Of a DNA stretch of 64,000 nucleotides, positions 34,295 to 43,880 are shown one piece after another (positions within the stretch are counted from its first letter, which is position 1; each line of letters opens with the position of its first letter). Where the stretch lies: contig NZ_FOKT01000003.1 of the NCBI RefSeq assembly GCF_900112305.1, forward strand, positions 124,001-188,000, written 5' to 3'. The position numbers and the translations under genes are program-made. The DNA is from Microbulbifer thermotolerans (GTDB lineage Bacteria > Pseudomonadota > Gammaproteobacteria > Pseudomonadales > Cellvibrionaceae). The notes under the pieces were generated by a model, which worked only from the letters and a program-made list of their open reading frames with translations, had not been told where the DNA came from and ran no database searches.

Positions 34295-34822
34295 TCAGTG
34301 ACAACACCCGGGCTCGAGCTTCTGCGTGATGTGATAAGCCGCAATAGCGCATGCGGAAGCCACATTCATAGAGGAATTATTGCCCAGCATCGGAATATGA
34401 ACCGTGGTATCGGAGATATCCAGCAGCTCCTGGCCGACACCTTCCTTTTCCGATCCGAGCACCAGGCAGATTTTTTCATCAGGCCTGGGAGAAAAGTTCG
34501 CAAGATCCACGCTGTCAGATGAAATTTCCAGGCAGACAATCCTGTAGCCTTCACCTTTTAACTGCTTTACCAGATCCAGAGTGTTTTCATGGTAGGAGTA
34601 GGGCACATATTTTTCCGCGGCGCGGGATGTCTTTCTGATTTTGGTGTTAGGGGGACAGATAGAACCACCTGAGAGAAATAATTTTTCAACGCCCAGGGCG
34701 TCGGCAATCCTGAACAGGCTGCCTATATTCGTTGGAACTCTAATGTTATATGCCAGAAGGCAGAGCGGATATTTCCTGCCACTGTTTTGGTGAGTAGCGT
34801 GATCCAATTGTACGTTTTTCAT
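34295..34822 (-). CDS. TrmH/SpoU-family RNA 2'-O-methyltransferase
   Basis: A 175-residue SPOUT methyltransferase without an N-terminal substrate-binding domain. Motif 1 is NIRVPTNIGSLFRIADALGV, the SAM knot is LVLGSEKEGVGQELLDISD, and motif 3 is VHIPMLGNNSSMNVASACAI. It probably modifies a ribose in tRNA or rRNA; which nucleotide cannot be told. Confidence 0.85.
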   Translation of the reverse strand: MKNVQLDHATHQNSGRKYPLCLLAYNIRVPTNIGSLFRIADALGVEKLFLSGGSICPPNTKIRKTSRAAEKYVPYSYHENTLDLVKQLKGEGYRIVCLEISSDSVDLANFSPRPDEKICLVLGSEKEGVGQELLDISDTTVHIPMLGNNSSMNVASACAIAAYHITQKLEPGCCH

Positions 34823-34972
34823 TTCGCGACTTTAAAACCATTGGTGACTTCCCTCGCTGGACTGAAAGATACCCTCTCAGCCGCTGAGACGCCCAGGACT
34901 TTGCCTGGTCGCCCCAAAACCAACGACAGCACCCAAAGGAACGAAGCAAAGATTCGTTGGCGAAAAACGCTG

Positions 34973-36130
34973 TTACCCTGACGACAAATCGTGCCGCGCT
35001 CCTCGCATGCAGCTTTCTCCGTTGGGCGACAACGCAGCCCCCATACTGTCGGCATCCGGTGTGCTGGAATCCTTATAGCGCTGCGCAAGCTGTTTCAGGC
35101 GCCGCTTGCGCTTTTCCTTACCCAATTCACCCAGCCGCTCCGCGGCCCGGTAGAAATCCTCCCAGCTATCACTCTCGCGATACAACTGCTTGAACGCCGG
35201 AACCTGAGACTGATATTCAGCCACCAACGCCAAAGTGGCATTATTGGTCTTGTCGATATAGCGCCGGTAGCGCTCTGGATTGGGCCAGTCGGCGGAAAGC
35301 TCGCGGTAGCAGTGGCGCAATCGCGAGAGCACCTGGGCTTTCTGCGCGCGCTTGCTCTCGTCGGTGACTCTCGCTTTATAAATGGTCTGCAACTGCTTGC
35401 GCGCTGCGGTCATCAGGCGGTTGACCGCCAGCGCCTGCGCGCGGGTATCGGCGCCCATGCCCTCGATGCCATAGCGGCGGCGCCATTCCGGCAGCGCCAG
35501 CTCCGACACCGCTGTGGCGAAGCTCTCGTTAAACTGGGTGTCGCCGGAGATATAGACCCGCCGGTGCGCCAGCTCGTGAAACAAAAGGCCGGCCAGGCGC
35601 TCGGGCGACCAGTGGACAAAGCTGGATAGCACTGGGTCATCAAACCAGCCGAGGGTACTGTAGGCGGGTACCGGGCCCAGATAGACATCATAACCCTGGG
35701 CCAACAATTCCCGCGCCTTCTCCTCGGCGGCGGCCTTATGGAAATAACCGCGGTAGCTGGCGCAGCCGACTACCGGATAGCACCAGCGCTTCGGTGTCAG
35801 GGAAAACTCCGGTGCCGCCAACACATTCCACACGGGGTAGTCTTCCTCGAGTTGCACATAGGCACCGTAAGCCCGCCCCACTGGCAGCCGCAGCTCCGCC
35901 TTGGCATAGGCGCGGATGTTCTGTACCTGGCGTAGCTGTTCGCGCAGTTTTTCCCCTGTCTGCGGTGCTGCTACCACCTCCTCAATCGGCTCGCGAGCGG
36001 ACAAAAGACGCCACTGACCGCTCGCCGCCTGCGCGTAGTATTCCACGGTTTCACAACCACAAAGCAGTAATACCGCCAGGGACACAAGCGACGCGAGTAA
36101 ACGCGGGAAGCTGATATACACTCTAACCAT
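34973..36130 (-). CDS. Lipoprotein aminopeptidase (PF10023-type)
   Basis: A 385-residue lipoprotein (lipobox LLLCGCE). The metallopeptidase motif LLFHELAHRRVYISGDTQFN with a downstream ESFATAVSE gives HExxH plus a third ligand Glu. The family is annotated as putative aminopeptidase in many Gammaproteobacteria. I start at ATG 36130 (36139 is equally possible); the open frame above runs through the divergent gene and has no homology. It lies only 20 bp from the start of the divergent 85-residue gene. Confidence 0.8.
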   Translation of the reverse strand: MVRVYISFPRLLASLVSLAVLLLCGCETVEYYAQAASGQWRLLSAREPIEEVVAAPQTGEKLREQLRQVQNIRAYAKAELRLPVGRAYGAYVQLEEDYPVWNVLAAPEFSLTPKRWCYPVVGCASYRGYFHKAAAEEKARELLAQGYDVYLGPVPAYSTLGWFDDPVLSSFVHWSPERLAGLLFHELAHRRVYISGDTQFNESFATAVSELALPEWRRRYGIEGMGADTRAQALAVNRLMTAARKQLQTIYKARVTDESKRAQKAQVLSRLRHCYRELSADWPNPERYRRYIDKTNNATLALVAEYQSQVPAFKQLYRESDSWEDFYRAAERLGELGKEKRKRRLKQLAQRYKDSSTPDADSMGAALSPNGESCMRGARHDLSSG

Positions 36131-36150
36131 CGTTTGCATAAGGAGTTTGC

Positions 36151-36408
36151 ATGGAGCCGACCACCCCCGGCACCGGCATGGCCCCGGTCGCCGCCGTCTT
36201 GACCGTCTTTGCGCTGGTTTTCGCCTTCCTCTGCTGGCTGCGCCTGTTGCGTGTCTGTTTTCGGCAACACTTGCTGTTGGGGCTAATCGCCATCTTTCTG
36301 CCCCCCCTGGCCCTACTAATATTGCTGCCGGGCTGGGAAAAGGAGCGCGACATGTTCGCCCTTGCCGCCGGAGCACTGGTTGCTATCAGCATAGCCGCAC
36401 TTGTGTAG
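36151..36408 (+). CDS. 85-residue membrane protein, unknown
   Basis: Three hydrophobic segments (about residues 11-30, 40-58 and 66-85) suggest a small polytopic membrane protein. I do not recognise the family. AAGGAG six bases before the ATG supports translation. It is divergent from the lipoprotein aminopeptidase with 20 bp between start codons, so their promoters must overlap each other or the genes. Confidence 0.6.
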   Translation: MEPTTPGTGMAPVAAVLTVFALVFAFLCWLRLLRVCFRQHLLLGLIAIFLPPLALLILLPGWEKERDMFALAAGALVAISIAALV

Positions 36409-36438
36409 TCCTTTCACCTGCACCTTTTCCCGTGTGGC

Positions 36439-36452
36439 TTGATCCAGGTCAA
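36439..36452 (+). promoter_or_regulatory. FNR/Anr-type box upstream of DUF3149 gene
   Basis: TTGATCCAGGTCAA matches the FNR/Anr consensus TTGAT-N4-ATCAA with one mismatch. It lies inside a 9-bp inverted repeat (GTGGCTTGA 36434-36442, TCAAGCCAC 36449-36457). A -10-like TAAACT at 36474-36479 would place the box near -41, the class II activator position. Confidence 0.55.
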
Positions 36453-36513
36453 GCCACGCAACTAGCTGCTTCCTAAACTGACACTATCGCCCATGTATAA
36501 GACGGAGTCAGAT

Positions 36514-36684
36514 ATGGACGCACTGATTGACCTATTTACCAGTTTTTCCGGCCTGCTGAGCTTGGGAGTCATCGCCTTTATTTTCCTGATGGCCACCTAT
36601 TTAATCCGCCTCGCACTGCGCAATATCGACAAGGACAGCCACCTCGCCGAGCCGGATTCGAACGGGGCCCGGCGACAATCATAA
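36514..36684 (+). CDS. DUF3149 small membrane protein
   Basis: A 56-residue protein starting MDALIDLFTSFSGLLSLG, with one strong membrane helix (FIFLMATYLIRLALR) and a charged C-terminal tail, as in DUF3149. The ATG at 36514 has GGAG upstream. The family has no known function. An FNR/Anr-like box 62 bp upstream suggests low-oxygen control. Confidence 0.75.
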   Translation: MDALIDLFTSFSGLLSLGVIAFIFLMATYLIRLALRNIDKDSHLAEPDSNGARRQS

Positions 36685-36710
36685 GACAGGAAGTGTATAC
36701 GCTTGCGCAA

Positions 36711-36872
36711 GGCGCGAGCGAAGATAGGAAATAGGATTTCGAAACCGTCGGATACAAGGCGGTATCCGGCGGAGCTACAGAGATGTACTCGTGCGTTTTC
36801 GAAATATCTGTCCTATTGCCTGAGCGCCCCGGAACCTACCATTGTGTCCACGCGAATTAATCAGAGGTTCCC
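36711..36872 (-). repeat. Dispersed repeat, copy 6, inverted, one end lost
   Basis: An intact family end at 36854-36872 is followed by TA (36873-36874), and the central hairpin is present in the opposite orientation to copies 1-4. The other end (about 36685-36720) has lost the terminal repeat. It lies between two converging genes, 7 bp after the SDR stop and 27 bp after the DUF3149 stop. Confidence 0.85.
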
Positions 36873-36879
36873 TAGCAGG

Positions 36880-37821
36880 CTACAGTGCCCAGCGCAGTGA
36901 CGTCTTCTGCTCAGAGAGGGTCCAAAGTTTAGCCGCCATTTCCCGATTAAGCGCAAGGTCCTCCAGCGGGCACTCGCCGACCGGGCCCACCATCTCGAAC
37001 CTTGTAGGTCCATATAATTTTGCGGGTTCCAGCCCTTCTTCCGTTGCACACATCACTTCGGGCCAGGCCCCCTTTTCCGCGGATTGCGCCAACAGCGAGA
37101 GCACAGCCCAAAGTGCCTTTTGGAGAGGGCCGGCCGTGTCCTTCAACAAATTGGTGCGGGCTGCGCCGGGATGGCAAACCAGCACCCGGGTGCGTTTTCC
37201 GGCCGCCTCAACCCGTCGCTGCAATTCGTAAGCAAACATCATCTGTGCCAGCTTGCTCTGGGCGTAGGCGTTCCAGGGGGTATATTTTTTATCGAAGTTG
37301 AGATCTTCGAACTGAATACGTTTCAGCCCCATTTTATAGGCGTTGCTGCCGACAACCACGATGCGCCCACCCGAGGCTTCAATCCGCTCAAAGAGCAACC
37401 CACAGAGCAGAAAATGACCGAAGTGGTTCACCCCCAACTGGCTTTCAAAGCCATCCACGGTGATCTCCTGCCGGGCGACCTGAGCAATGGCCGCGTTACA
37501 AATAAGGGCGTCGATCCGGTGTACCCGCGCCATTATTTTCGCCGCAGCTTCTCGCACGGAATCCAGTACCGCCAGGTCCATTTGCACAAACGTCACCTGT
37601 GCATCAGTGCCCAACTCCTGTTTCAGACGCGCAATGGCGGCAGCGGACTTGTCGGCGTTGCGGTTCATCATCACCACTTTCGCACCCTTGGACAGGAGCA
37701 CTCGCGTTGCCTCAAAGCCCGCGCCGGCAGTGGCACCGGTGATGACAAACGTCTTGCCCTTCAGCGAACTGAGCCGCTCCGGTGTCCAACCATTGGGTCC
37801 AAATTTTTGTTGCATAGCCAT
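36880..37821 (-). CDS. Short-chain dehydrogenase/reductase (retinol-dehydrogenase-like)
   Basis: A 313-residue SDR. The cofactor site is VITGATAGAGFEATRVLLSK, with NRN after the second strand suggesting NADP. ALICNAAIA stands for the NNAG motif, and the active site is the Tyr and Lys of YAQSK. PGAARTNLL follows. It opens with an extra helix (FGPNGWTPERL). Divergent from an AraC gene that may control it. Substrate unknown. Confidence 0.85.
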   Translation of the reverse strand: MAMQQKFGPNGWTPERLSSLKGKTFVITGATAGAGFEATRVLLSKGAKVVMMNRNADKSAAAIARLKQELGTDAQVTFVQMDLAVLDSVREAAAKIMARVHRIDALICNAAIAQVARQEITVDGFESQLGVNHFGHFLLCGLLFERIEASGGRIVVVGSNAYKMGLKRIQFEDLNFDKKYTPWNAYAQSKLAQMMFAYELQRRVEAAGKRTRVLVCHPGAARTNLLKDTAGPLQKALWAVLSLLAQSAEKGAWPEVMCATEEGLEPAKLYGPTRFEMVGPVGECPLEDLALNREMAAKLWTLSEQKTSLRWAL

Positions 37822-38049
37822 TGTTCAAACTCTCTCGATTGCGTATCCGGCCGATATGCCGCCGGTAAATCATGAGGTGCCGTCTCGCTGCACCAGTCAG
37901 GGGAAGCGGATGATTGGGCGACAGTGCCCGCTATTCGGTTTGAACTATAAATATCGAGGATGTAACAAAATAGGCGAAATAGTCGCTAATACATGCCTGA
38001 TTGTCTCACGCTGATTGAAGGGTGTATTTTGCAATGCTACCGTGAGCAC

Positions 38050-38946
38050 ATGTATAGACAGCCGATAAAACAACTCATTGAGCGCAGGGTTAGTGAAGAT
38101 GGCATGGTGGAAACCGGGGTGAAGGGCGTACAACTCTTCCGGGTCACCGAGCCGGTTCGCTGCGCCCCGGCAGTGTACGAGCCCAGTGTGGTGGCCATTG
38201 TGAGTGGTACCAAAGAGGCCATACTGGACGGCAAGCGCTACCTATACGACAGCAGTCGATACCTGTGCTGTCCCATTTCCATGCCGGTAGAGGCGGGGAC
38301 GCCCGCAGCCTCGCCGGAGGTTCCTCTTCTGGGGGTATATATCTCCCTGGATACGCGCGTGATGACCGATCTGGCAATCACAATGCAAAACGCCGCGGGC
38401 GCCATCCGCAAGCCCAAGACCAACCCACCCCCACAACAGGGGGTCACACTCGCGCGCTGGGACGACGCATTTGGTGACGCGCTGTGGCGACTGCTGCAAT
38501 TGATGGACAACCCGGCGGATATGGCGGTGCTTGGAGATGGCCGGCTGCGGGAAGTCTATTACGCCGTACTGAGGGGGGAAGCCGGAGATTGTGCGAAGCG
38601 CGCCTTTGGTGTGGGCAATGAAATCGCCCGGGCAATTGCGTTTCTGTCTTCCCGTTTGACAGAGCCGGTCACCATTGAAGAGATGGCCGCGCAGGTAGGA
38701 ATGAGCCGGGCCGTGTTCCACCGCAAGTTCAAGCAGGCGACCACTCTGTCGCCCATCCAGTTTGTGAAGGCGATGCGGCTGAACAGTGCGGCCGTGAAAA
38801 TTGCCGCAGGCATGAGTGTAAACGAAGCGGCCATGGAAGTGGGGTACGTAAGCTCCTCTCAATTCAGCCGCGAGTTCAAACGCATGTACGGGCAGTCTCC
38901 CCGGCAGTGGAGTCACACTCATCCACTACCTTCGGGAATAAGATAG
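38050..38946 (+). CDS. AraC-family transcriptional regulator
   Basis: A 298-residue regulator with an AraC N-terminal (ARABC_N-like) cupin domain and two C-terminal HTH motifs: IEEMAAQVGMSRAVFHRKF, then VNEAAMEVGYVSSSQFSREF. I start at ATG 38050, giving MYRQPIKQLIERR. It is divergent from the SDR gene and probably activates it. Its stop lies at the edge of a repeat remnant shared with the converging tatC. Confidence 0.85.
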   Translation: MYRQPIKQLIERRVSEDGMVETGVKGVQLFRVTEPVRCAPAVYEPSVVAIVSGTKEAILDGKRYLYDSSRYLCCPISMPVEAGTPAASPEVPLLGVYISLDTRVMTDLAITMQNAAGAIRKPKTNPPPQQGVTLARWDDAFGDALWRLLQLMDNPADMAVLGDGRLREVYYAVLRGEAGDCAKRAFGVGNEIARAIAFLSSRLTEPVTIEEMAAQVGMSRAVFHRKFKQATTLSPIQFVKAMRLNSAAVKIAAGMSVNEAAMEVGYVSSSQFSREFKRMYGQSPRQWSHTHPLPSGIR

Positions 38947-39036
38947 TGGATTGCGGGGCGCCAAGTCCGTTACCTGAGCGTCTCATCGGCGCCCCAAAAC
39001 CTTTACCTCAGGCAGCGAATTAATCAGAAGTTCCCT
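38947..39036 (+). repeat. Remnant of dispersed repeat between araC-type gene and tatC
   Basis: The right end (GAATTAATCAGAAGTTCCC, 39018-39036) is intact. Further left are GGGGCGCC, TTACCTGAGCGTCTCATC and CTCAGGCAGC, as in the right half of the family. The left terminal repeat and the central hairpin are gone. The tatC stop codon (TAA, 39022-39020) is inside the terminal repeat. Confidence 0.75.
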
Positions 39037-39790
39037 GATCTTGCTCTGTCGACGCCTTAGACCCGGACTGGATCCAGCGGCCAAGCAAAATACCCAGCTC
39101 AAACAGCAGCCACATGGGAACCGCCAACAGGGATTGGGAAATCACGTCCGGTGGTGTCAACAGCATTCCCACCACGAAACAGCCGACGATCACATAGGAG
39201 CGTTTGCTTGCCAGGGTCTTGGGATCTACCGCGCCACTCCAGATCAACAGTACCGTGGCGATGGGAATTTCAAAGGCGAAGCCAAAAGCAAAAAAAAGCT
39301 TCAGCACAAGATCTAGGTAGCGGCTGATATCCGGCATCACCTGGATATCCGCATGGGCGGAGCCGACGAAAAAATCAAAGATGATGGGGAAAACAACAAA
39401 ATAGGCGAAGGTCATGCCAGCGTAAAAAAGGATAACGCTGGACACCAGCAGAGGCACGGCAAAACGCCTTTCATTTTGGTACAAACCGGGGGCGATAAAG
39501 GCCCAGGCTTGATAGAGCACAAAAGGGATGGCAATAAAAAAGGCCAGCACAAATGTAGTCTTAAAAGGTGTAAAGAAGGGGGAGGTCACTTCGGTGGCGA
39601 TCATACCCGCGCCTTCCGCCAGGCGCGCCTGCAGTGGATCGGCGACGAAATCGTAGATCTCTGCGGCAAAGGGCACCATGCAGGCGAAGATAACCACCAC
39701 CACCAAGAGAGTTTTGAGGAGGCGGTCGCGCAGTTCGATCAGGTGGTCGATAAACGGCTGCTGACTGTCGGTTTCCGGCTGGTCGCTCAT
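39020..39790 (-). CDS. tatC: Sec-independent translocase subunit TatC
   Basis: A 256-residue twin-arginine translocase core with six membrane helices. FIDHLIELRDRLLKTLLVV, the loop before helix 2 ending in the second glutamate region, and SPFFTPFKTTFVLAFFIAIP are conserved. ATG 39790 gives the normal N-terminus. The last residues (QGTSD and stop) are encoded by a dispersed-repeat end, so the native C-terminus has been replaced. This region is not conserved in TatC and loss should be tolerated. Confidence 0.93.
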   Translation of the reverse strand: MSDQPETDSQQPFIDHLIELRDRLLKTLLVVVVIFACMVPFAAEIYDFVADPLQARLAEGAGMIATEVTSPFFTPFKTTFVLAFFIAIPFVLYQAWAFIAPGLYQNERRFAVPLLVSSVILFYAGMTFAYFVVFPIIFDFFVGSAHADIQVMPDISRYLDLVLKLFFAFGFAFEIPIATVLLIWSGAVDPKTLASKRSYVIVGCFVVGMLLTPPDVISQSLLAVPMWLLFELGILLGRWIQSGSKASTEQDQGTSD

Positions 39791-39808
39791 GTCGCTGCTT
39801 ACCTTCAC

Positions 39809-40315
39809 TCAGGACTGCTTGTCTTTTTCCTGCGGCTTTTTTTGTGCTGCTGTACTGGCTTTCTCTGCGTGGGCGGCACGGTCCGGGTGGTGGGAATTCA
39901 GTTCCGGGTCGCCGTAGTCGTGCCAGTGCTCCGGGTACTCCGGGTCCTGCAGCTCTGTGGCGCTCTCGTCCTGTTCCGACAAATAATCTTCCTTTTCCGC
40001 CTTGGAGTGCGCCGGTTCCGCATGTGGCTCGGTGGGGACGTTTTCGCGCTCCGCGTCCACGGTGTTGAAGGCCTTTTCCATTTCCCGGCGGCTCTCCTGC
40101 AGCTCGCGCATGATGCGCTCATTGTGCAGCTCGCGGCGGATATCGTCGGCGCCCACCTCTCTTTCCAGCTCCGCGCGCGCATTGTGCAACATGCGTCGGA
40201 CGCCAGACCACCAGCGGGCGGTGGTGCGCACAGCGTCCGGCAACCGCTCCGGACCCACCACCAGTAGGCCCACGATTGCAACCATCAGAAGTTCAAAAAA
40301 GCCGATATCAAACAC
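39809..40315 (-). CDS. tatB: Sec-independent translocase subunit TatB
   Basis: A 168-residue protein with an N-terminal membrane helix (MFDIGFFELLMVAIVGLLVV) and the GPERLP hinge. A long amphipathic helix and an acidic, low-complexity tail follow. It binds twin-arginine signal peptides together with TatC. Lies 18 bp before tatC. Confidence 0.93.
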   Translation of the reverse strand: MFDIGFFELLMVAIVGLLVVGPERLPDAVRTTARWWSGVRRMLHNARAELEREVGADDIRRELHNERIMRELQESRREMEKAFNTVDAERENVPTEPHAEPAHSKAEKEDYLSEQDESATELQDPEYPEHWHDYGDPELNSHHPDRAAHAEKASTAAQKKPQEKDKQS

Positions 40316-40344
40316 GGGCGTTTCTCACGCAGGGCTTTAGAGTT

Positions 40345-40590
40345 TCACTTGTCCTGGGACTGTTTGTCCCGCTCCCGCGCGTCATCCTTGTGCTGCGGTT
40401 TTTCCGGTTCATCGTGTTCGAGCTTCTCCGGTTCCTTTTTTTCCTCGTCATCCTTCATGGCTTTTTTAAAGCCCTTGAGCGCACCGCCCAGGTCGCTGCC
40501 CAGGTTGCGCAGTCGCTTGGTGCCAAACAGCAGCAGTACGATGACCAGAATAATCAGCAACTGCCAAATATTAATTCCGCCAAATCCCAT
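40345..40590 (-). CDS. tatA: Sec-independent translocase subunit TatA
   Basis: An 81-residue pore-forming subunit. It has an N-terminal helix ([15 protein letters not shown]), the FGTKRL hinge, an amphipathic helix ([12 protein letters not shown]) and a Lys/Glu/Asp-rich tail. First of tatABC, downstream of hisE as in Pseudomonas. Confidence 0.95.
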   Translation of the reverse strand: MGFGGINIWQLLIILVIVLLLFGTKRLRNLGSDLGGALKGFKKAMKDDEEKKEPEKLEHDEPEKPQHKDDARERDKQSQDK

Positions 40591-40634
40591 GCTCTTCTCC
40601 AGGTTTTACTCAGCCTTTTCGCTGACTTTTCCAG

Positions 40635-40970
40635 TTAATCTTTACTGCGCGCGGCCTTCTCTTCCAGGCCGGAGAGGCCGAAGCGGCGCGCGAGCTCATT
40701 GAGTACGTCTTGTGAATCCGCCCCCAGGTGCGAGAGCATCACCAGGGAGTGAAACCAGAGGTCGGCAGTCTCGCAGATCATCGCCTGCCTGTCGCCGCCA
40801 CACTCCACATCCTTGGCGGCGAGTATTACCTCGGTGGCCTCTTCGCCAACTTTTTCCAGAATCTTGTTCAGGCCTTTTTTGTGCAGGCTCGCCACATAAG
40901 AGCTGTCGGCATCGCCCTGGCGCTTGCGGCTTTCCAGTACCGCGTCTAATTGCTGCAACAGGTCGCTCAT
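40635..40970 (-). CDS. hisE: Phosphoribosyl-ATP pyrophosphatase
   Basis: A 111-residue enzyme for the second step of histidine synthesis. It has the MazG-like pattern with [15 protein letters not shown] and [19 protein letters not shown]. It is a separate protein, not fused to HisI. It overlaps hisI by 4 bp (ATGA). Confidence 0.95.
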   Translation of the reverse strand: MSDLLQQLDAVLESRKRQGDADSSYVASLHKKGLNKILEKVGEEATEVILAAKDVECGGDRQAMICETADLWFHSLVMLSHLGADSQDVLNELARRFGLSGLEEKAARSKD

Positions 40971-41377
40971 GCCTTGCCCTCATAGATGCTTTCCGGGTCC
41001 CGGAGCACCGGCTGATTCTCTTTCCACTCCCCGTCCTGCAACAGGTTGTAAAAGCAGCTGGCGCGCCCGGTATGACAGGCAATACCGCCTTGCTGTTCCA
41101 CCAGCAGTAGTACGGTATCGCCGTCGCAGTCGAGGCGTATTTCGCGCACCTGCTGCAGGTGTCCGGAAGACTCGCCCTTGCGCCAGAGTTTATTGCGTGA
41201 ACGGGACCAGTAGACCGCATAACCCTCACTGGCGGTGAGAGCCAGCGATTCGCGATTCATCCACGCCATCATCAGCACGCGCCCGGTCTCGAAGTCCTGC
41301 GCTATGGCGGGTACCAAGCCGTCACTGTTCCAGCTGACCTGGTCGATAAAGCTGGTGCTCGTATCTGCGTTGGTCAA
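40967..41377 (-). CDS. hisI: Phosphoribosyl-AMP cyclohydrolase
   Basis: A 136-residue enzyme for the third step of histidine synthesis. The motifs are [33 protein letters not shown] and [14 protein letters not shown], followed by [10 protein letters not shown] carrying zinc ligands. Length is normal. It overlaps hisE. Confidence 0.95.
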   Translation of the reverse strand: MTNADTSTSFIDQVSWNSDGLVPAIAQDFETGRVLMMAWMNRESLALTASEGYAVYWSRSRNKLWRKGESSGHLQQVREIRLDCDGDTVLLLVEQQGGIACHTGRASCFYNLLQDGEWKENQPVLRDPESIYEGKA

Positions 41378-41483
41378 TGTCTCTTCCTTCAGACTTCCTA
41401 TTGTAGGTTGGCGCGGGCCTGAGACCCGCAGTGTGAAGCCGGGCCTTTAGCACGATACCGGCACACACAGGCGATTGCGGATT

Positions 41484-43094
41484 CTAAGGCCACAGTAACA
41501 GTACCAAAGCCGCGGCACCCATCACCCAGGTGCCTGTGGATAAGTGCGCTGCCCACTGGGGGGAGGCCAGGGCGACAGCACCGGCGGCCAGCAACACACC
41601 GGCAACCCGGCGCAAGTACTGGCCCCGGCCGCGGTGCTGGCTCTGGGCCAGCTTGTCGCCGATGCTCTGCAGCTGCGGCGCCAGATCGCGGGACTGCTCC
41701 AGCGAGGAGAAGACCATCTGCGGCAGCTGCGGAAACTTCTCCAGCCACTCCGGGCCATAGCGCTTGATCTCCCCGATAATTGTCCTGGGGTGAATGCGCT
41801 CGCGCATCCAGCGCTCCAGGAATGGATGAGCAGTCTTCCACAGATCCAGCTGCGGATAAAGCTGCCGCCCCAGGCCCTCGATATTGAGCAGTGTTTTTTG
41901 CAACAGCACCAGCTGTGGCTGCACCGCCATATCAAAGCGCCGCGCGGTCTGGAACAGGCTGATCAACACCCGGGCGAAGGAGATCTCCCCCAGGGGCTTC
42001 TCGAAAATCGGTTCGCACACCGCGCGGATTGCCGCCTCGAAGCTGTTCACCGGTGTATCGCGCCGCACCCAGCCGCTCTGCACATGCAATTCCGCCACCA
42101 TGCGGTAATCGCGGCGGAACATGGCCAACAGGTTGCGGGCCAGGTAGTACTGGTCCTCGCGGGACAGGCTGCCCACTATGGCGGTGTCGATGGCAATGTA
42201 CTGCGGCCGCTGCGGATGTTTGCGCGACACGAAGATATTGCCGGGGTGCATATCGGCGTGAAAGAAGTTGTGCTCAAACACCTGCTTAAAGAAGATCTCC
42301 ACGCCGCGCTCGGCGAGTAGCTTCATGTCGGTATTCTGGGCGCGCAGCTGGGCTATATCGGTAACGGGAATACCGTCGATGCGCTCCAGCACCAGGACAT
42401 TTTGCCGCGTGTAGTCCCAATAGACTTCGGGGACGTAGAGCAGCGGCGAATTGGCGAAATTGCGCTTCAGCTGAGTGCCGTTGGCGGCCTCGCGCACCAG
42501 ATCCAGCTCGCCCTCGATCGTGTGGCGGTAGTCCTCCACCACCTCTACCGGGCGCAGGCGGCGGCCGTCCGGCACCCAGCGCTCTATCCAGCGGGCGATG
42601 ACCGCCAGCAGGCGCAAGTCCTGCTCTATGATCTTTTCGATCCCCGGGCGCAACACCTTGACCACCACCTGCTCGCCGGAAAGCAGCACGGCGCTGTGCA
42701 CCTGGGCCACCGAGGCCGAGGCCAGAGGCGCGCGATCGAAATCGGCAAACAGCTCATCGACACTCGCACCCAGGGCCTGTTCTATCAGCGCCACGCATTC
42801 CTCGCTGGGGAAGGGGGGTACCTTGTCCTGCAACCGGTCCAGCTCTTCGACGATATCCGCCGGCAACAGGTCCGGGCGGGTGGACAGCAGCTGGCCAAAC
42901 TTGACGAAAATCGGCCCCAGCTCTTCCAGGGCCCGGCGCAGCCGTGCTCCGCGGGAGAGCCGGGATTCCGGCATTAATTTCAGCGGGCTCAGCAGGCCGC
43001 GCAGCCACAGGGGCCGGCGCGCCGCCGGCAGCAACTGGTCGAGACGGTAGCGCAGGAAAACCCGCGCGATGGTAAAACTGCGTGCAACCGGCAA
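41484..43094 (-). CDS. ubiB: Ubiquinone biosynthesis ATPase/kinase-like UbiB
   Basis: A 536-residue atypical kinase-like protein needed for ubiquinone synthesis. The UbiB marks are [14 protein letters not shown] (KxGQ), [16 protein letters not shown] (Ala-rich loop), [11 protein letters not shown] and IDTAIVGSL, with two C-terminal membrane helices. I place the start at TTG 43094, five bases after the ubiJ stop begins and preceded by a G-rich Shine-Dalgarno-like tract. An in-frame extension to 43232 lies inside ubiJ. Operon ubiE-ubiJ-ubiB. Confidence 0.92.
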   Translation of the reverse strand: MPVARSFTIARVFLRYRLDQLLPAARRPLWLRGLLSPLKLMPESRLSRGARLRRALEELGPIFVKFGQLLSTRPDLLPADIVEELDRLQDKVPPFPSEECVALIEQALGASVDELFADFDRAPLASASVAQVHSAVLLSGEQVVVKVLRPGIEKIIEQDLRLLAVIARWIERWVPDGRRLRPVEVVEDYRHTIEGELDLVREAANGTQLKRNFANSPLLYVPEVYWDYTRQNVLVLERIDGIPVTDIAQLRAQNTDMKLLAERGVEIFFKQVFEHNFFHADMHPGNIFVSRKHPQRPQYIAIDTAIVGSLSREDQYYLARNLLAMFRRDYRMVAELHVQSGWVRRDTPVNSFEAAIRAVCEPIFEKPLGEISFARVLISLFQTARRFDMAVQPQLVLLQKTLLNIEGLGRQLYPQLDLWKTAHPFLERWMRERIHPRTIIGEIKRYGPEWLEKFPQLPQMVFSSLEQSRDLAPQLQSIGDKLAQSQHRGRGQYLRRVAGVLLAAGAVALASPQWAAHLSTGTWVMGAAALVLLLWP

Positions 43095-43096
43095 AA

Positions 43097-43726
43097 CTAT
43101 TCCGCCCCCCGCTGGGAAAACTTTTCCTTCAGCAGATTGACCCGCGCCTCCAGGCGTTCGGTGGCCAGCGACAGCGCCCGCAGGTCCTCCGCAAAGGCCT
43201 CGAACTGCGCCTGCGGCGGCGTCAACCGCCACTCCTCACTGACCGCCTCCGCAGCGGCCGCCGGCGCGCGGCTGAAGCCGTCCCTCAGCCAGCTCGAAAG
43301 GGTGCGCAGCGCCTCGCCAACAGCGTGGGCCGGCACATCGCCGACCAGCTGCGCCAGCGGCGCCTCCCAGTCGATATCCAAGTCCCGCATAATGGCTTGC
43401 AACTCCGCCAGCAGCGCGCTGGAGCCATTGACGCCCACACCCACCCCCGCCGGTGTCGCACTCGAATCTCTCAGCAGGCGCACCAGCGCAACGGCAGAGC
43501 CAGATAGGCGGGTGGATATCTGCCCCTCCCAGTGGCGGTACAAACACACGCGCTCGCCTTCCACGCCCAGACAGAAGGTCATTTTCGGAGAGGTCAGATC
43601 CAGCTCCAGTACCTTGCCGTCCAGTTTCTGCAGGCGCGCGCGGGTGGCCGGGTCGTATTGCAACGCAGTGTTGATCGCGGTTTCCAGGGCAGCGTCAAAG
43701 CCGGTGCGGAATGTCGGGTCGGTCAT
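43097..43726 (-). CDS. ubiJ: Ubiquinone biosynthesis accessory factor UbiJ (SCP2 domain)
   Basis: A 209-residue protein with an SCP2-like lipid-binding domain in the N-terminal half and a long coiled helix at the C-terminus. It organises the ubiquinone-synthesis complex. ATG 43726 starts [20 protein letters not shown] longer frame to 43846 lacks homology. Sits between ubiE and ubiB as usual. Confidence 0.9.
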   Translation of the reverse strand: MTDPTFRTGFDAALETAINTALQYDPATRARLQKLDGKVLELDLTSPKMTFCLGVEGERVCLYRHWEGQISTRLSGSAVALVRLLRDSSATPAGVGVGVNGSSALLAELQAIMRDLDIDWEAPLAQLVGDVPAHAVGEALRTLSSWLRDGFSRAPAAAAEAVSEEWRLTPPQAQFEAFAEDLRALSLATERLEARVNLLKEKFSQRGAE

Positions 43727-43880
43727 TGGCGAAGTCGATTGGAAGTTGAGGTGAAGGTTCTGCTGCCGAAGTACCCTGGCAAGTCTAGCCGCGACAACAA
43801 ACGCGCTGACAAGCCTGCGGCGGTAAATGCGCGGTGTCTTCCGCAAACAACGTCCGGCCGCAGGTCAGCGACACAACACA

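Noticed and set aside
43095-43232. N-terminal extension of UbiB to 43232
   Set aside because: This part overlaps the conserved end of ubiJ in another frame and has no resemblance to UbiB. The family N-terminus begins at TTG 43094.
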